Part shown: positions 25,536 through 34,339 of the stretch, one piece after another | Position numbering within the stretch: the first letter of the stretch is position 1 | Layout: each line of letters starts with the position of its first letter | Assembly: GCF_000737195.2 (NCBI RefSeq) | Contig: NZ_JALM01000062.1 | Location: 1 to 64,000 of the forward strand | Direction: 5' to 3' | Length of the DNA: 64,000 bases | Source: Sciscionella sediminilitoris | Lineage (GTDB): Bacteria; Actinomycetota; Actinomycetes; Mycobacteriales; Pseudonocardiaceae | The notes under the pieces: generated by a model | The model's input: the letters and a program-made list of their open reading frames with translations, nothing else | Database searches by the model: none | Told to the model about the DNA's origin: nothing | Made by a program: the position numbers and the translations under genes

Positions 25536-25562
25536 GGGACGCGCCGGAATCCGGCACGCCCC
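25536..25562 (-). terminator. hairpin at the end of corA
   Basis: On the minus-strand RNA, GGGGCGUGCCGGA pairs with UCCGGCGCGUCCC around a minimal loop, with two G-U wobbles; on the plus strand these would be mismatches. It starts at the corA stop codon. There is no U tract, so termination strength is uncertain. Confidence 0.45.
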
Positions 25563-26647
25563 TACAACCATCGATTTCGTCGCAGAATCCGGTAAAGGAA
25601 GAAGCAGACGACGAGGATGATGAGCAACGTCAGCGGGTAGCCGAATTTCCAGTGCAGTTCCGGCATGACGTCGAAGTTCATCCCGTAGATACCGGCGAAC
25701 ATCGTCGGGATGGCAATGATCGCCGCCCATGCGGTGATCTTGCGCATATCGGTGTTCTGCTGCAGCGAGATTTTCGCCGTCGTCGTGTCGAGCAGTGAGG
25801 AAAGCAATTCGTTGAATCCGGTCACCTGCTCGGCGACTTTGGTGAGGTGGTCGTCGACGTCCCGGAAATACGAACGGACCTCGTCGTGCACGACACGCGA
25901 ATATCCCTCGGCGAGCCGGCGAAGCGGGGCGGCGAGCGGAAGCACCGCGCGGCGCATCTCGAGCACCTCGCGCTTCATCAGGTAGATGGATTCCGAACCC
26001 ATCACGGTGCGCGGCGCGAAAACCCGCGTCTCGAGCTCGTCGATGTCGTCCTCGACCGCCTCGGCGACCGCGAGGTAGGAGTCCACGACGTGGTCGGCGA
26101 TCGCGTGCAGCACCGCGGAGGGGCCGTAGGCCAGTTGCTCCGGGTCGTTCTCCAGCGCCCTGCGGATCTTGGCGAGGCTGGAGTGATTGCCGTGCCGGAC
26201 GGTGACGATGAACTCCTTGCCGAGGAACGCCATGATCTCGCCGGTGTCCACGATCTCGTTCGCGGTGTGCGGCGACTCGTGCTCCACGAACCGCAGTGTC
26301 TTGAACACCATGAACAGCATGTCGTCGTAGCGCTCGAGCTTCGGGCGCTGGTGCGCGTGCACCGCGTCCTCGACGGCGAGCTCGTGCAGGCCGAAAGTCT
26401 CGGCGACACCCTGGATCTGTTCGTCGTCCGGCTCGTGCAGGCCGATCCAGGTGAAGCCCTCGCCGCGGCGCGCGACCTCTTCCACGGCCTCGGTGTGCGT
26501 GTAGTGCCCGGGTAGCCGTTTCCCGTCGACGTACACGGCACAGTCGACGACATAGGCCGAGGTCGGTGGTGGTGCGGTGACCTCGGTGAGGCCTGCCTTG
26601 CGGGTGGCACGACCACGGAGACCACCGAGTGGGCGGATGGCGGGCAT
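25562..26647 (-). CDS. corA: CorA family magnesium/cobalt transporter
   Basis: A 361-residue CorA-type divalent cation channel. A large cytoplasmic domain (about 1-300) precedes two C-terminal helices; the pore signature YGMNF is near residue 325 (MFAGIYGMNF) and the second helix is YPLTLLIILVVCFFLYRIL. The C-terminal RRNRWL is basic, as expected for the cytosolic tail. ATG 26647 follows GGAGGTGTCCC. A GTG at 26776 would lengthen it but lies inside an upstream short ORF. Regulation may involve that ORF. Ion specificity (Mg2+, Co2+) is assumed from the family. Confidence 0.9.
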   Translation of the reverse strand: MPAIRPLGGLRGRATRKAGLTEVTAPPPTSAYVVDCAVYVDGKRLPGHYTHTEAVEEVARRGEGFTWIGLHEPDDEQIQGVAETFGLHELAVEDAVHAHQRPKLERYDDMLFMVFKTLRFVEHESPHTANEIVDTGEIMAFLGKEFIVTVRHGNHSSLAKIRRALENDPEQLAYGPSAVLHAIADHVVDSYLAVAEAVEDDIDELETRVFAPRTVMGSESIYLMKREVLEMRRAVLPLAAPLRRLAEGYSRVVHDEVRSYFRDVDDHLTKVAEQVTGFNELLSSLLDTTTAKISLQQNTDMRKITAWAAIIAIPTMFAGIYGMNFDVMPELHWKFGYPLTLLIILVVCFFLYRILRRNRWL

Positions 26648-26723
26648 GGGACACCTCCGGACTTCGCGGGGCTGGGCTTGGCGAACTGGCGTGCCGCGGC
26701 CCCGACCGACTGCGCTCGGTTCG

Positions 26724-26792
26724 TCAGCGAAGGCCGAGCTCGATGGGGACGCGGGTGGTACTGGAACCGCTCGCACTATCGCTTGGACTCAT
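26724..26792 (-). CDS. short ORF upstream of corA (possible leader peptide)
   Basis: A 22-codon frame (MSPSDSASGSSTTRVPIELG then LR) whose ATG at 26792 is preceded by AAGGAGGTGAGGACGCGG, a strong Shine-Dalgarno. Upstream CACC can pair with the GGTG of this site, so its translation could be structure-dependent. It ends 76 bases before the corA start. The placement fits a leader that couples translation to corA expression, but no known family was recognised. Confidence 0.45.
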   Translation of the reverse strand: MSPSDSASGSSTTRVPIELGLR

Positions 26793-26978
26793 CCGCGTCC
26801 TCACCTCCTTCGGGTGTCCTCTCACACAGACAGTTGTCGAGAATACTCCTGCTCCGGCCACACTGGGTACCCGGTGCTGGTTCCGTGCGGCTGGGCGGGG
26901 AGCGTGCGGCGCGAGGAGCCGGGTGACACAGGTAGGTTGAGCATTCCCACGAGTGCGCCGACATAGTCAGGAGAGGTC

Positions 26979-27491
26979 GTGCAGTTCGGACGCTATTACG
27001 AGGAATTCGAAGTCGGTGCCGTCTACAAGCACTGGCCGGGCAAGACGGTCACCGAGTACGACGACCACCTGTTCTGCCTGATCACCATGAACCACCATCC
27101 GCTGCACATGGACACGAACTACGCCGAGCAGACCACCGACTTCGGCCGCAACGTCGTGGTCGGGAACTACATCTACTCGCTGCTGCTCGGCATGTCGGTG
27201 CCGGATGTCTCCGGGAAGGCGATCGCGAACCTCGAGGTCGAGTCGCTGCGGCACATCAAGCCCACCTTCCACGGGGACACCATCTACGGCGAGACCGAGG
27301 TGCTGGACAAGACTCCCTCGAAGTCCAAGGACGACCGGGGAGTCGTGGCGGTCGAGACGCGCGGTTACAACCAGGACGGCACCGTGGTGTGCGTGTTCCG
27401 CCGCAAGGTCATGGTGCCCAAGCGTTCCTACGGTGAGGCGCGCGGTGGCGAGCAGCCGGGCCGTCCGGAGCCGAAGCTGGACGGCAAATGA
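26979..27491 (+). CDS. MaoC-family dehydratase (hotdog fold)
   Basis: A 170-residue single-hotdog protein of the MaoC group. FGRYYEEFEVGAVYKHWPGK is a typical N terminus, and the hydratase motif is seen around ITMNHHPLHMD, with the catalytic Asp/His-type residues near 27-45. Related enzymes hydrate enoyl or mesaconyl CoA thioesters. GTG 26979 has AGGAGAGGTC just upstream. It overlaps the DUF2332 gene by 4 bp. The precise substrate is unknown. Confidence 0.85.
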   Translation: MQFGRYYEEFEVGAVYKHWPGKTVTEYDDHLFCLITMNHHPLHMDTNYAEQTTDFGRNVVVGNYIYSLLLGMSVPDVSGKAIANLEVESLRHIKPTFHGDTIYGETEVLDKTPSKSKDDRGVVAVETRGYNQDGTVVCVFRRKVMVPKRSYGEARGGEQPGRPEPKLDGK

Positions 27492-28600
27492 CCGAACTCG
27501 CCGCACTGCAGGGCAAACTGCGGGAGTTCGCCGAAAGCGGCGAGGTGGCCGCCTCGCCGCTGTACGCCCATCTCGCGGCGCAGGCCGCCGAGGACACCGA
27601 GATCGCCGGGCTGCTCACGGCGACCGCACCGGAGGACGCGGTCCCCACGCTGTTGCTCGCGGCCGCGCACCGGCTGGTGATCGCCGAACCGATCAGTGAT
27701 CTCGCCGAGTACTACCCCTCGGTGGGCGGCACCCACGGGGTGGACGAGCAGGTCTGGGGAACGTTCCGCTCGTTCGTGCTCGACCGCGCCGATCGGATGC
27801 GCGAGCTCATCGGTACCCGGGTGGTGCAGACCAACGAGGTGCGCAGGGCGGCGGCCGCCTACCCCGCGGTCGCTCTCGCCGCGCGCGAGGCGGGCGGGCC
27901 GATCGGCCTGCTCGAGGTCGGCTGCAGCGCGGGCCTGTTGCTGGGGATGGACGCCTACGGGTACCGCTACACGCTCGGGCAGTCGGATCAGCTCACCGGT
28001 GGACCGGTGCGCTCGCCGCTGGTGCTCACCGCGGATCTGGCCCTGGGCACCGGCGCGGGCAAACCGAAGGTGCCCAAGAAGCTGCACCTGTCCGCCAAGG
28101 TGGGGCTGGACCGGCATCCGGTGGACGTGGCCGACGAGGACGAGCTCGCCTGGCTCGAGGCCTGCATCTGGGCCGATCAGCCGGAGCGGCTGCGCCGGTT
28201 CGGGCTGGCCGCCTCGCTGGTGCGGGCCAAACCGCCGGAGCTGGTCACCGGGGACGCGGTCGAGGGAATCGAGGAGGCCGCGGAGCGGATTCCCGAGCAC
28301 CTGCCACTGGTGGTGCTCAGTTCGCACGTGCTCGCCTACCTGGACGAGGAGCGCCGGGCCGCCTTCTCCGCGCGGATCGCCGAGCTCGGCGCGCGGCGAC
28401 AGCTCTGGTGGGTGAGCAAGGAGGCGAACGACGCGGGCCTCGACACGGTGTTCGGGGAACGGGCGCGGCTGGATCACACGAGGCCGGAGAACTGTGCGGT
28501 CGGCATGGCGCGGTACCCGGGTAACCCGAACGGCCGGGTGGACGTGGAAGTGCTCGCGACCGCCACCTCGCACGGTGACTCGCTCACCTGGCTGGTGTGA
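27488..28600 (+). CDS. DUF2332 domain protein
   Basis: A 370-residue protein matching DUF2332, a widespread actinobacterial family of unknown function. Characteristic stretches include YYPSVGGTHGVDEQVW, the QTNEVRRAAAAYPA segment and a glycine-rich GLLEVGCSAGLLLGMD loop near residue 140, which resembles a SAM-binding motif. A methyltransferase-like activity is thus possible but unproven. ATG 27488 overlaps the MaoC stop; the 3' end overlaps the convergent NUDIX gene by 17 bp. Confidence 0.85.
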   Translation: MTELAALQGKLREFAESGEVAASPLYAHLAAQAAEDTEIAGLLTATAPEDAVPTLLLAAAHRLVIAEPISDLAEYYPSVGGTHGVDEQVWGTFRSFVLDRADRMRELIGTRVVQTNEVRRAAAAYPAVALAAREAGGPIGLLEVGCSAGLLLGMDAYGYRYTLGQSDQLTGGPVRSPLVLTADLALGTGAGKPKVPKKLHLSAKVGLDRHPVDVADEDELAWLEACIWADQPERLRRFGLAASLVRAKPPELVTGDAVEGIEEAAERIPEHLPLVVLSSHVLAYLDEERRAAFSARIAELGARRQLWWVSKEANDAGLDTVFGERARLDHTRPENCAVGMARYPGNPNGRVDVEVLATATSHGDSLTWLV

Positions 28601-28985
28601 CCCGCCACTGCCGCAGCGCCTCGGCGAGGCCGGTGGTGAGCTCGCCCGCCTCGTCGAGCGCCTCGAACTCGGCGGAGGTCACGAAGCCGAGGTCGGCCGC
28701 GTCGTCCCCGGCACGCGGCCGGCCACCGGTGACCGTCGCGGTGTAGTCGAAGATCGCGTACCGGCCCCTGGTCACCGTGCCGCACACGGGGCCGACCTCG
28801 ACCGCGAGACCGGTCTCCTCGGCGATCTCCCTGCGCACCGCGGCTGAATCGGTCTCGCCGGGCTCCACCCGGCCGCCGGGCAGTGACCACCGTCCGCATT
28901 CGGGCTCATGACCTCGGCGAATGAGCAGAAGCCTGCCCAGTTCATCGTGGACGACGGCCCCGACGCACCGGATCGGGTCACACAC
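28584..28985 (-). CDS. NUDIX hydrolase
   Basis: A 133-residue NUDIX pyrophosphohydrolase. The Nudix box is complete: GGRVEPGE, seven residues, then REIAEETGL, giving the metal-binding glutamates. LLLIRRGHEPECGRWSLPGG precedes it. GTG 28985 is chosen because AGGGGAG lies upstream (about six bases); a further 22 codons are open upstream but unlikely. It probably cleans up or salvages a nucleoside diphosphate derivative. Substrate unknown. Confidence 0.85.
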   Translation of the reverse strand: MCDPIRCVGAVVHDELGRLLLIRRGHEPECGRWSLPGGRVEPGETDSAAVRREIAEETGLAVEVGPVCGTVTRGRYAIFDYTATVTGGRPRAGDDAADLGFVTSAEFEALDEAGELTTGLAEALRQWRVTPAR

Positions 28986-29137
28986 GGTAACTCCCCTGAG
29001 ATCGGTCCCACCCGTCCGGTGGCTGTCGCCGGAGGGCCGGGCACGGTACAACGGTGTTTGGTTCGTGTTGGCTTTCCACCCTATGTGGTGGGCCAGTACG
29101 ATTGCCGCGAATTCGTAGAGCAGACAGGGCAGGTGCC

Positions 29138-29299
29138 ATGAACGTCAAGAAGATAGCGATCATCGCGGCAATCGCGTTGGTTGCCTTCTTTCTGATCACC
29201 CAGCCGACTTCGTCGGCCAACGTGGTCAAGAACATTCTCGGTGGTCTCGGCGACGGCGCGGAAGCCGTCGTCAGCTTCGCCAAGAACCTCGTCGCGTAG
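29138..29299 (+). CDS. small single-helix membrane/exported protein
   Basis: A 53-residue protein from ATG 29138 with a basic start (MNVKKIAIIAAIALVAFFLI) forming one membrane helix or uncleaved signal, followed by a short amphipathic tail. It lies 19 bp before the PH-domain membrane protein, so the two may be co-transcribed. No function known. Confidence 0.6.
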   Translation: MNVKKIAIIAAIALVAFFLITQPTSSANVVKNILGGLGDGAEAVVSFAKNLVA

Positions 29300-29318
29300 A
29301 GGGAGGTCGCAGCGCACC

Positions 29319-29897
29319 GTGTCCGCGTTGACACCACGGGACGCAGACGATTACCTGCTCGCGAGCGAGCGGCGGGTGATCCGGGTACGTCGGCACTGGG
29401 CGTGCCTGGCATGGGAGGTGTTCGAGGCGGCGGCGCTGGTCGCCGTCGCGGTGATGCTCTCGTACATCGTCGATCCGGAATGGACGATCGTGCAGAACAT
29501 CCTCTGGTACGGTGCGCTGCTGGTCATTCTCCGATTCGCCTACCAGGTCGTCGACTGGTGGGTGGAGCAGATCATCGTCACCGACAAACGGGTCATGCTC
29601 ACGACCGGGGTGTTCACCACACAAGTGGCGATGATGCCCATCGGCAAGGTCACCGACCTCACCTACGAACGGAGCGCGAACGGGCGTGCCTTCGGCTACG
29701 GCACGCTCGTCGTGGAGTCCGCGGGACAGATCCAGGCGCTGAACCGGATCGAGTTCCTTCCCCGCCCGGAAGAGGTCTACGACGCCATCTCCGAGCTGGT
29801 CTTCGGCGACAAGAAGGAGCAGGAGGAGCGCTTCTCGATGCGCAAGGCCGAGCAGATGGCACGCAAGCGGCGGCTGCTGGACGGCAACAAGCGCTGA
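29319..29897 (+). CDS. bacterial PH domain (bPH2/YdbS-like) membrane protein
   Basis: A 192-residue protein with two membrane helices (CLAWEVFEAAALVAVAVMLS and WTIVQNILWYGALLVILRFA) followed by a bPH2 domain beginning at QIIVTDKRVMLTTGVFTTQV. The DLTYERSANGRAFGYGTLVV core is typical. GTG 29319 is preferred; GGGAGG lies about 14 bases upstream. A charged tail from about residue 165 may be cytoplasmic. Function unknown, possibly membrane or cell-envelope related. Confidence 0.8.
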   Translation: MSALTPRDADDYLLASERRVIRVRRHWACLAWEVFEAAALVAVAVMLSYIVDPEWTIVQNILWYGALLVILRFAYQVVDWWVEQIIVTDKRVMLTTGVFTTQVAMMPIGKVTDLTYERSANGRAFGYGTLVVESAGQIQALNRIEFLPRPEEVYDAISELVFGDKKEQEERFSMRKAEQMARKRRLLDGNKR

Positions 29898-29950
29898 CCG
29901 TGCGGACCACACCGGGAGCTTCTCGATCAACGTCGCGGCCGGCTTCGCGA

Positions 29951-29956
29951 TAAGCT
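29951..29956 (+). promoter_or_regulatory. candidate -10 element for leaderless PHP gene
   Basis: TAAGCT ends eight bases before the GTG at 29965, with no Shine-Dalgarno between. This fits a leaderless start. Confidence 0.35.
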
Positions 29957-29964
29957 CCCTCGTC

Positions 29965-30825
29965 GTGCGCATCGACCTGCATACCCACTCTCATCGTTCG
30001 GACGGCACCGACAGCCCCGCGGAACTGCTCGAGAATGCCGTCGCCGCAGGTCTGGACGTACTCGCGCTCACCGATCACGACACCACGGCGGGCTGGCCGG
30101 AAGCGGCGGCCGCGGTACCGGAGGGGCTGCGCGTGGTTCCGGGTGCGGAGTTCTCCTGCGAGTCCGAGACCGGCAGGGGCGGCACCTGCACCGTGCACCT
30201 GCTCGGCTACCTCTTCGATGCCGAAGCCCCCGCCATCGTCGCCGAACAGGGGCGGCTGCGGGCGCAGCGGCGCGAGCGGGTGGACCGGATGGCCCGGCTG
30301 ATGCGCGCGGACGGATACCCGGTGGATCCGGACACGCTGATGGCCGAACTGCCGCCGGACGCGCCGGCCGGACGGCCGCATCTGGCACGGGCGCTGATCG
30401 GGGCGGGCGTGGTCGCCACCGTGGACGAGGCCTTCCGGTTGTTCCTGCACAGCAGGGGCCGCTACCACGTCGCCAAACGGGACACCCCGGTGCGCGAGGC
30501 CATCGCGATGGTGCACGCGGCAGGCGGGGTGTGCGTGCTGGCGCACCCGTTCGCGGTCACCAGGGGGCCGACGGTCACCCGCGAGGTCGTCGCCGCGCTC
30601 GCCGAGGCCGGACTGGACGGCGTCGAGGTGGACCATCCGGACCACGCCGAGCCGGAACGAACGGACCTGCGCGCGCTCGCCCGCGCGCACGGACTGTTGA
30701 TGACCGGCTCGAGCGACTACCACGGGGAGAACAAGGTCAACCGGCTCGGCCAGGAGACCACGAGCCCCGAGATGTTCGAGCGGCTGCTGGCCATGGGTAC
30801 CGGTGCGAAGGTGATCGAGCGATGA
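29965..30825 (+). CDS. PHP-domain phosphoesterase
   Basis: A 286-residue protein of the PHP phosphoesterase family. RIDLHTHSHRSDGTDSP at the N terminus supplies the first metal ligands, LTDHDTTAGWPEA the next and SDYHGENK near residue 250 the last. Relatives act on 3',5'-nucleoside bisphosphates or other phosphoesters. GTG 29965 is likely leaderless. It overlaps the MarC gene by 4 bp, giving an operon of unrelated-looking functions. Confidence 0.85.
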   Translation: MRIDLHTHSHRSDGTDSPAELLENAVAAGLDVLALTDHDTTAGWPEAAAAVPEGLRVVPGAEFSCESETGRGGTCTVHLLGYLFDAEAPAIVAEQGRLRAQRRERVDRMARLMRADGYPVDPDTLMAELPPDAPAGRPHLARALIGAGVVATVDEAFRLFLHSRGRYHVAKRDTPVREAIAMVHAAGGVCVLAHPFAVTRGPTVTREVVAALAEAGLDGVEVDHPDHAEPERTDLRALARAHGLLMTGSSDYHGENKVNRLGQETTSPEMFERLLAMGTGAKVIER

Positions 30826-31439
30826 CGTTCTTCGACGCGACCCTGTTCGCCCATTCACTGATCACCCTGCTGGTGATCATGGACGCGCCGGGCAACATCC
30901 CGGTGTTCCTCGCCCTCGTCGGGCGCAAACCGCGGGAGGTGCGCAACCGGGCGGCGCGCCAGGGCGTGCTGGTCTCGTTCGGAGTGATCGCCGGGTTCGC
31001 CATCGCGGGCGGCTGGATCCTCGACTACCTCGGCATCGGCATCGCCGCGCTGCAGGGCGCGGGTGGCCTGCTGCTGCTCATCGTGGCGCTGGATCTGCTC
31101 ATGGACCGCGAATCCGCGCAGCCCAAGCAGGTCGAGGATGTGAACATCGCGCTCGTCCCGCTCGGTATCCCGCTGCTCGCCGGTCCCGGTGCCATCGCGA
31201 CGACGATCGTGTTCGCCAGGCAGGCCGAGGGCAACTTTGGCAGTTATGTGGCGATCGGGGCGGCCATCATCGTGGCGCACCTCGCGCTGTACCTGGTGCT
31301 GCGGTTCTCCGGTGCGCTGATCCGGGTGCTGCGCGAGGGCGGGATCGTACTGCTGGCCAAGATCGCCGGCCTGCTGGTCGCGGCGATCGCGGTGAACCTG
31401 ATCGCGACCGCGGTTCGCGGGTTCGTCGCCGGTGGGTAG
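30822..31439 (+). CDS. MarC family integral membrane protein
   Basis: A 205-residue six-helix protein of the MarC family. LITLLVIMDAPGNIPVFLAL is the first segment, and IALVPLGIPLLAGPGAIATT contains the conserved PLGIPLLAGPGA motif near residue 108. Function is unknown; MarC itself is no longer thought to mediate antibiotic resistance. ATG 30822 overlaps the PHP stop. Confidence 0.9.
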   Translation: MTFFDATLFAHSLITLLVIMDAPGNIPVFLALVGRKPREVRNRAARQGVLVSFGVIAGFAIAGGWILDYLGIGIAALQGAGGLLLLIVALDLLMDRESAQPKQVEDVNIALVPLGIPLLAGPGAIATTIVFARQAEGNFGSYVAIGAAIIVAHLALYLVLRFSGALIRVLREGGIVLLAKIAGLLVAAIAVNLIATAVRGFVAGG

Positions 31440-31449
31440 CGTTGGGGAT

Positions 31450-32283
31450 GTGGCGCAACAGCAGCTTGGTTTCGAGAGCATGCCGACCCGGTTGATCAAG
31501 GTGACCCCGGCGCGGCTGGCCACCTGGACCGACTGCCCGCGCCGTTACCGGATGACCTATCTGGACCGGCCGACGCCGCCACGGGGCGGCGCCTGGGCGC
31601 ACAGCACCCTCGGCGCGAGCGTGCACAACGCCCTGCGCGCGTTCTTCGACCTCCCGCCCGAGCGGCGCACCCCGGAGGAGGCGGCCGCCCTGGTGCGCGG
31701 CTGCTGGAAATCCGAGGGCTTCGCCGGACTCGAACAGTCGGCCGAGTACCGCGAACGGGCACAGGGCTGGGTCGCCGACTACGTGGAGGGGCTCGATCCC
31801 GGACTGGAACCGGTGGGGCTGGAGCGCTGGGTGGCCGCTCCGGTGGGCACGATCATCGCCGAGGGCCGAGTGGACCGGATCGACGAACGCGACGGCGAAC
31901 TCGTGATCGTGGACTACAAGACCGGAAGGCACGGGCTCAGCACCGACGAGGTGCGTTCCTCCCAGGCGCTGGCGATGTACGCGACCGCGGCACGGCGCAC
32001 CCTGCGCCGGGAATGCCACACCGTGGAGCTGCACCACCTGCCGACCGGTGAGGTCTGGCAGTGGGAACACACCGAGGCCACGCTCGAACGGCATGTGCGG
32101 CGCGCCGAGGAGACCGCGGCGGATCTGCAGCTGGCCAAGGATACCCTCGATGCGGGCGGTGATCCCGAGATCCTGTTCGAGGCACGGCCGGGCAGGCGCT
32201 GTGCCTGGTGCGATTTCCGGCGCAGCTGCCCGGAAGGTCAGCAGGCCTCCGCCGAACTCGAACCGTGGGCGCTGCTCGGCTGA
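31450..32283 (+). CDS. PD-(D/E)XK nuclease family protein (RecB/Cas4-like)
   Basis: A protein of about 277 residues with a RecB-type nuclease domain. TWTDCPRRYRMTYLDRPTPP starts it, the catalytic centre is GRVDRID followed by VIVDYKTGR (about 140-160), and a terminal cysteine cluster (CAWCDFRRSC) together with the early Cys could bind a 4Fe-4S cluster as in AddB or Cas4. GTG 31450 is preferred over GTG 31432. There is no CRISPR array or cas gene nearby, so a DNA-repair role is more likely. Confidence 0.85.
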   Translation: MAQQQLGFESMPTRLIKVTPARLATWTDCPRRYRMTYLDRPTPPRGGAWAHSTLGASVHNALRAFFDLPPERRTPEEAAALVRGCWKSEGFAGLEQSAEYRERAQGWVADYVEGLDPGLEPVGLERWVAAPVGTIIAEGRVDRIDERDGELVIVDYKTGRHGLSTDEVRSSQALAMYATAARRTLRRECHTVELHHLPTGEVWQWEHTEATLERHVRRAEETAADLQLAKDTLDAGGDPEILFEARPGRRCAWCDFRRSCPEGQQASAELEPWALLG

Positions 32284-32321
32284 TGAGTACCACTCGATCG
32301 ATCAGTGCCGAAGGGAGTCAG

Positions 32322-32642
32322 GTGACCGAGGAGTACCCGGTGCGGCCCGCGCGGGCGAATCCGCCGGGCATCGCGGGCCGGATTCTCGCGTGGTTCTCGG
32401 GTGCCGCGGCCGCGGCACTGGTGCTGCTCGCGCTCGTGCTGCTGGGCGCCGTCGTGGTCACCGCACTGGACGACCGGCCGGGCCCGCTCGCCGGGACCGT
32501 CATCGTGCACGTGCTCGCCGCACTGGTGACCGTGGTGCTGCAGCGGTTCGCCGACCGCTATCCGGGACGGGTGCGGGTGCTCTGTTCCTGGGCGGTGCTG
32601 GTGATCTTCGTGGTCGTGCTCGCGCTCTACTGGTGGTTCTAG
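32322..32642 (+). CDS. small membrane protein
   Basis: A protein of about 106 residues with three hydrophobic segments (AGRILAWFSGAAAAALVLLA, GTVIVHVLAALVTVVLQRFA and VLCSWAVLVIFVVVLALYWW). GTG 32322 has AAGGGAG just upstream; an ATG at 32283, which overlaps the upstream stop, is the alternative. Not recognised as any named family. Confidence 0.65.
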   Translation: MTEEYPVRPARANPPGIAGRILAWFSGAAAAALVLLALVLLGAVVVTALDDRPGPLAGTVIVHVLAALVTVVLQRFADRYPGRVRVLCSWAVLVIFVVVLALYWWF

Positions 32643-32649
32643 GGCCGGA

Positions 32650-33183
32650 TCAGGACTGCCGAGTGCGGTAGCGCTCGGTGCCGAACAGCGAATAGCACAC
32701 CCACCCGGCGCAGGCGGCGAGGATCCCGCCGATGGTGTTCGTGTAGAAGTCGTTGCTCTCGCAGACCCCGATCCCGGAGGCCGCCTGGAAGAGTTCGATG
32801 CCTCCGGAGAGCACCGCGCAGCAGAGCATCAGCACGATGGGGCGCCGGGCGGCGATGGTGCCGAAGAAAGCGAACGGCATGAGCATCGCGAAGTTGAGCT
32901 TGTTCTCCGTGCTGGACAGGGAGAACTGGCTGTCGACGCAGGAAGCGAACGGATTGCCGCTGGTGTCCGGGGTGGAGAACACTCCGGGCCGGGCCAGGGT
33001 GACCGCGAGGGCGAGCGCGAGCCCGCACGCGGAGAGCGCGGCCGCGATCCTGGACCAGCCGAGCCGCCCAGCGAGGAACCAGGCGAGGACGCCGATCACC
33101 AGTGAGCCGAGCACGGTGGCGGCGAACACACCGGGCTTGCTGAGCATCTCCTCGGCGGCGCCGAGTTCGGCCTCACCACGCAT
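32650..33183 (-). CDS. VanZ-like family membrane protein
   Basis: A protein of about 177 residues with the VanZ domain. After an N-terminal helix (ATVLGSLVIGVLAWFLAG) come NKLNFAMLMPFAFFGT, GGIELFQAASGIGVCESND and FYTNTIGGILAACAGW, the typical VanZ core in which conserved acidic and Asn residues line the membrane. VanZ of vancomycin-resistance clusters affects teicoplanin susceptibility; a general role is not established. ATG 33183 (AGGGG six bases upstream) is chosen. Confidence 0.8.
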   Translation of the reverse strand: MRGEAELGAAEEMLSKPGVFAATVLGSLVIGVLAWFLAGRLGWSRIAAALSACGLALALAVTLARPGVFSTPDTSGNPFASCVDSQFSLSSTENKLNFAMLMPFAFFGTIAARRPIVLMLCCAVLSGGIELFQAASGIGVCESNDFYTNTIGGILAACAGWVCYSLFGTERYRTRQS

Positions 33184-33312
33184 TCGCATTCCCCTTCCCG
33201 GTTTCACTGCTAGCGACGCGCGTTCGCACGAACGGGTTGCCTCGCGGCGGTGGGACGTAGTTCACGCTTCCGTGCGCTGCCGTGCCGTTCACGTGCACCT
33301 ATGCTCGGCGCC

Positions 33313-34308
33313 ATGTTCACCCAATCTCCCGTGATCCTTGGCCCCATGGCCGGAGGAGTGAGCACCCCGGAGCTCGTCGCCGCGGTGAGCGAGGCAGGTG
33401 GGTTCGCCTTTCTGCCTTCCGGCTATCTCAGCGCGACGGAGTTCGCCACGCAATGGGCGCGCACGCACGAACTGACCGGTGCACCGTTCGGTGCGAACCT
33501 GTTCGTCCCGGGTGCGCAGAGAGCCCAGGGAGTGCGGGAGTACGCGGAGCGGCTCGTTCCGGACGCACTGGAGTACGGCATCGCGCTCGGTGAGGCGCGC
33601 TTCGAGGACGACGAGTACGCGGCGAAACTCGAGCTGCTCATCGCCCAGCGCGCGCCGGTCGTGTCGTTCACCTTCGGGCTGCCCACCGATGGTGACGTGC
33701 GCAGGCTGCACGCGGCGGGCAGTACCGTCGTGGCCACGGTGACCACCCAGGGGGAGGCGGCCGCCGCAGCCAAGATCGGCGTGGATGTCCTTGTCGCGCA
33801 AGGGATCGAGGCGGGCGGACACCGCGGCGGATTCGATCCGGGGCAGACCACGGGGATGGGCTTGCTCGCGCTGATCGGTGCGATCACCACGACCCTGGAG
33901 CTGCCGGTGATCGCCGCGGGCGGGATCATGCGCCCGGCCGATGTGTCCGCGGTGCGCACGGCGGGCGCGGTCGCGGCGCAGTGCGGTACCGCGTTCCTGC
34001 GCTGCCCCGAGGCGGGCACCAAGCAGACCCACCGGAACGCGCTGGCCAAGGGAAACCGGGACACCACGGTGACCAAGGCGTTCACCGGGCGGGCGGCGCG
34101 GGCGCTGACCAACACGTTCATCGCCAAACACGACCGGCACGCCCCGACCGCCTATCCGCAGGTGCACCACCTCACCAAGCCGCTGCGCACCGCCGCCGCG
34201 GAGGCGGACGATCCGGAACGCCTGCATCTGTGGGCGGGCCAGGGGTACCGGCTCGGCAAGGAGGAACCGGCAGCCGAGGTGCTGCGCTATCTGACTTCCG
34301 GGCAGTAG
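33313..34308 (+). CDS. nitronate monooxygenase (2-nitropropane dioxygenase family)
   Basis: A 331-residue FMN-dependent TIM-barrel oxidoreductase that oxidises nitronates. The N terminus ILGPMAGGVSTPELVAAVSE is typical. ANLFVPG, the DVLVAQGIEAGGHRGG loop (catalytic His in the EAGGH segment) and VIAAGGIMRPADVSAV with FLRCPEAG, the FMN phosphate site, all fit. ATG 33313 is preferred to ATG 33301 because it starts the conserved core more directly. Physiological substrate unknown; propionate-3-nitronate detoxification is usual in the family. Confidence 0.85.
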   Translation: MFTQSPVILGPMAGGVSTPELVAAVSEAGGFAFLPSGYLSATEFATQWARTHELTGAPFGANLFVPGAQRAQGVREYAERLVPDALEYGIALGEARFEDDEYAAKLELLIAQRAPVVSFTFGLPTDGDVRRLHAAGSTVVATVTTQGEAAAAAKIGVDVLVAQGIEAGGHRGGFDPGQTTGMGLLALIGAITTTLELPVIAAGGIMRPADVSAVRTAGAVAAQCGTAFLRCPEAGTKQTHRNALAKGNRDTTVTKAFTGRAARALTNTFIAKHDRHAPTAYPQVHHLTKPLRTAAAEADDPERLHLWAGQGYRLGKEEPAAEVLRYLTSGQ

Positions 34309-34339
34309 GGCAGCACCCCGGTCACCCCGGACCGCTCGC

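Noticed and set aside
31450-32283. Cas4 or CRISPR-associated nuclease
   Set aside because: The nuclease fold and Cys cluster fit, but no repeat array or other cas gene exists in the window.
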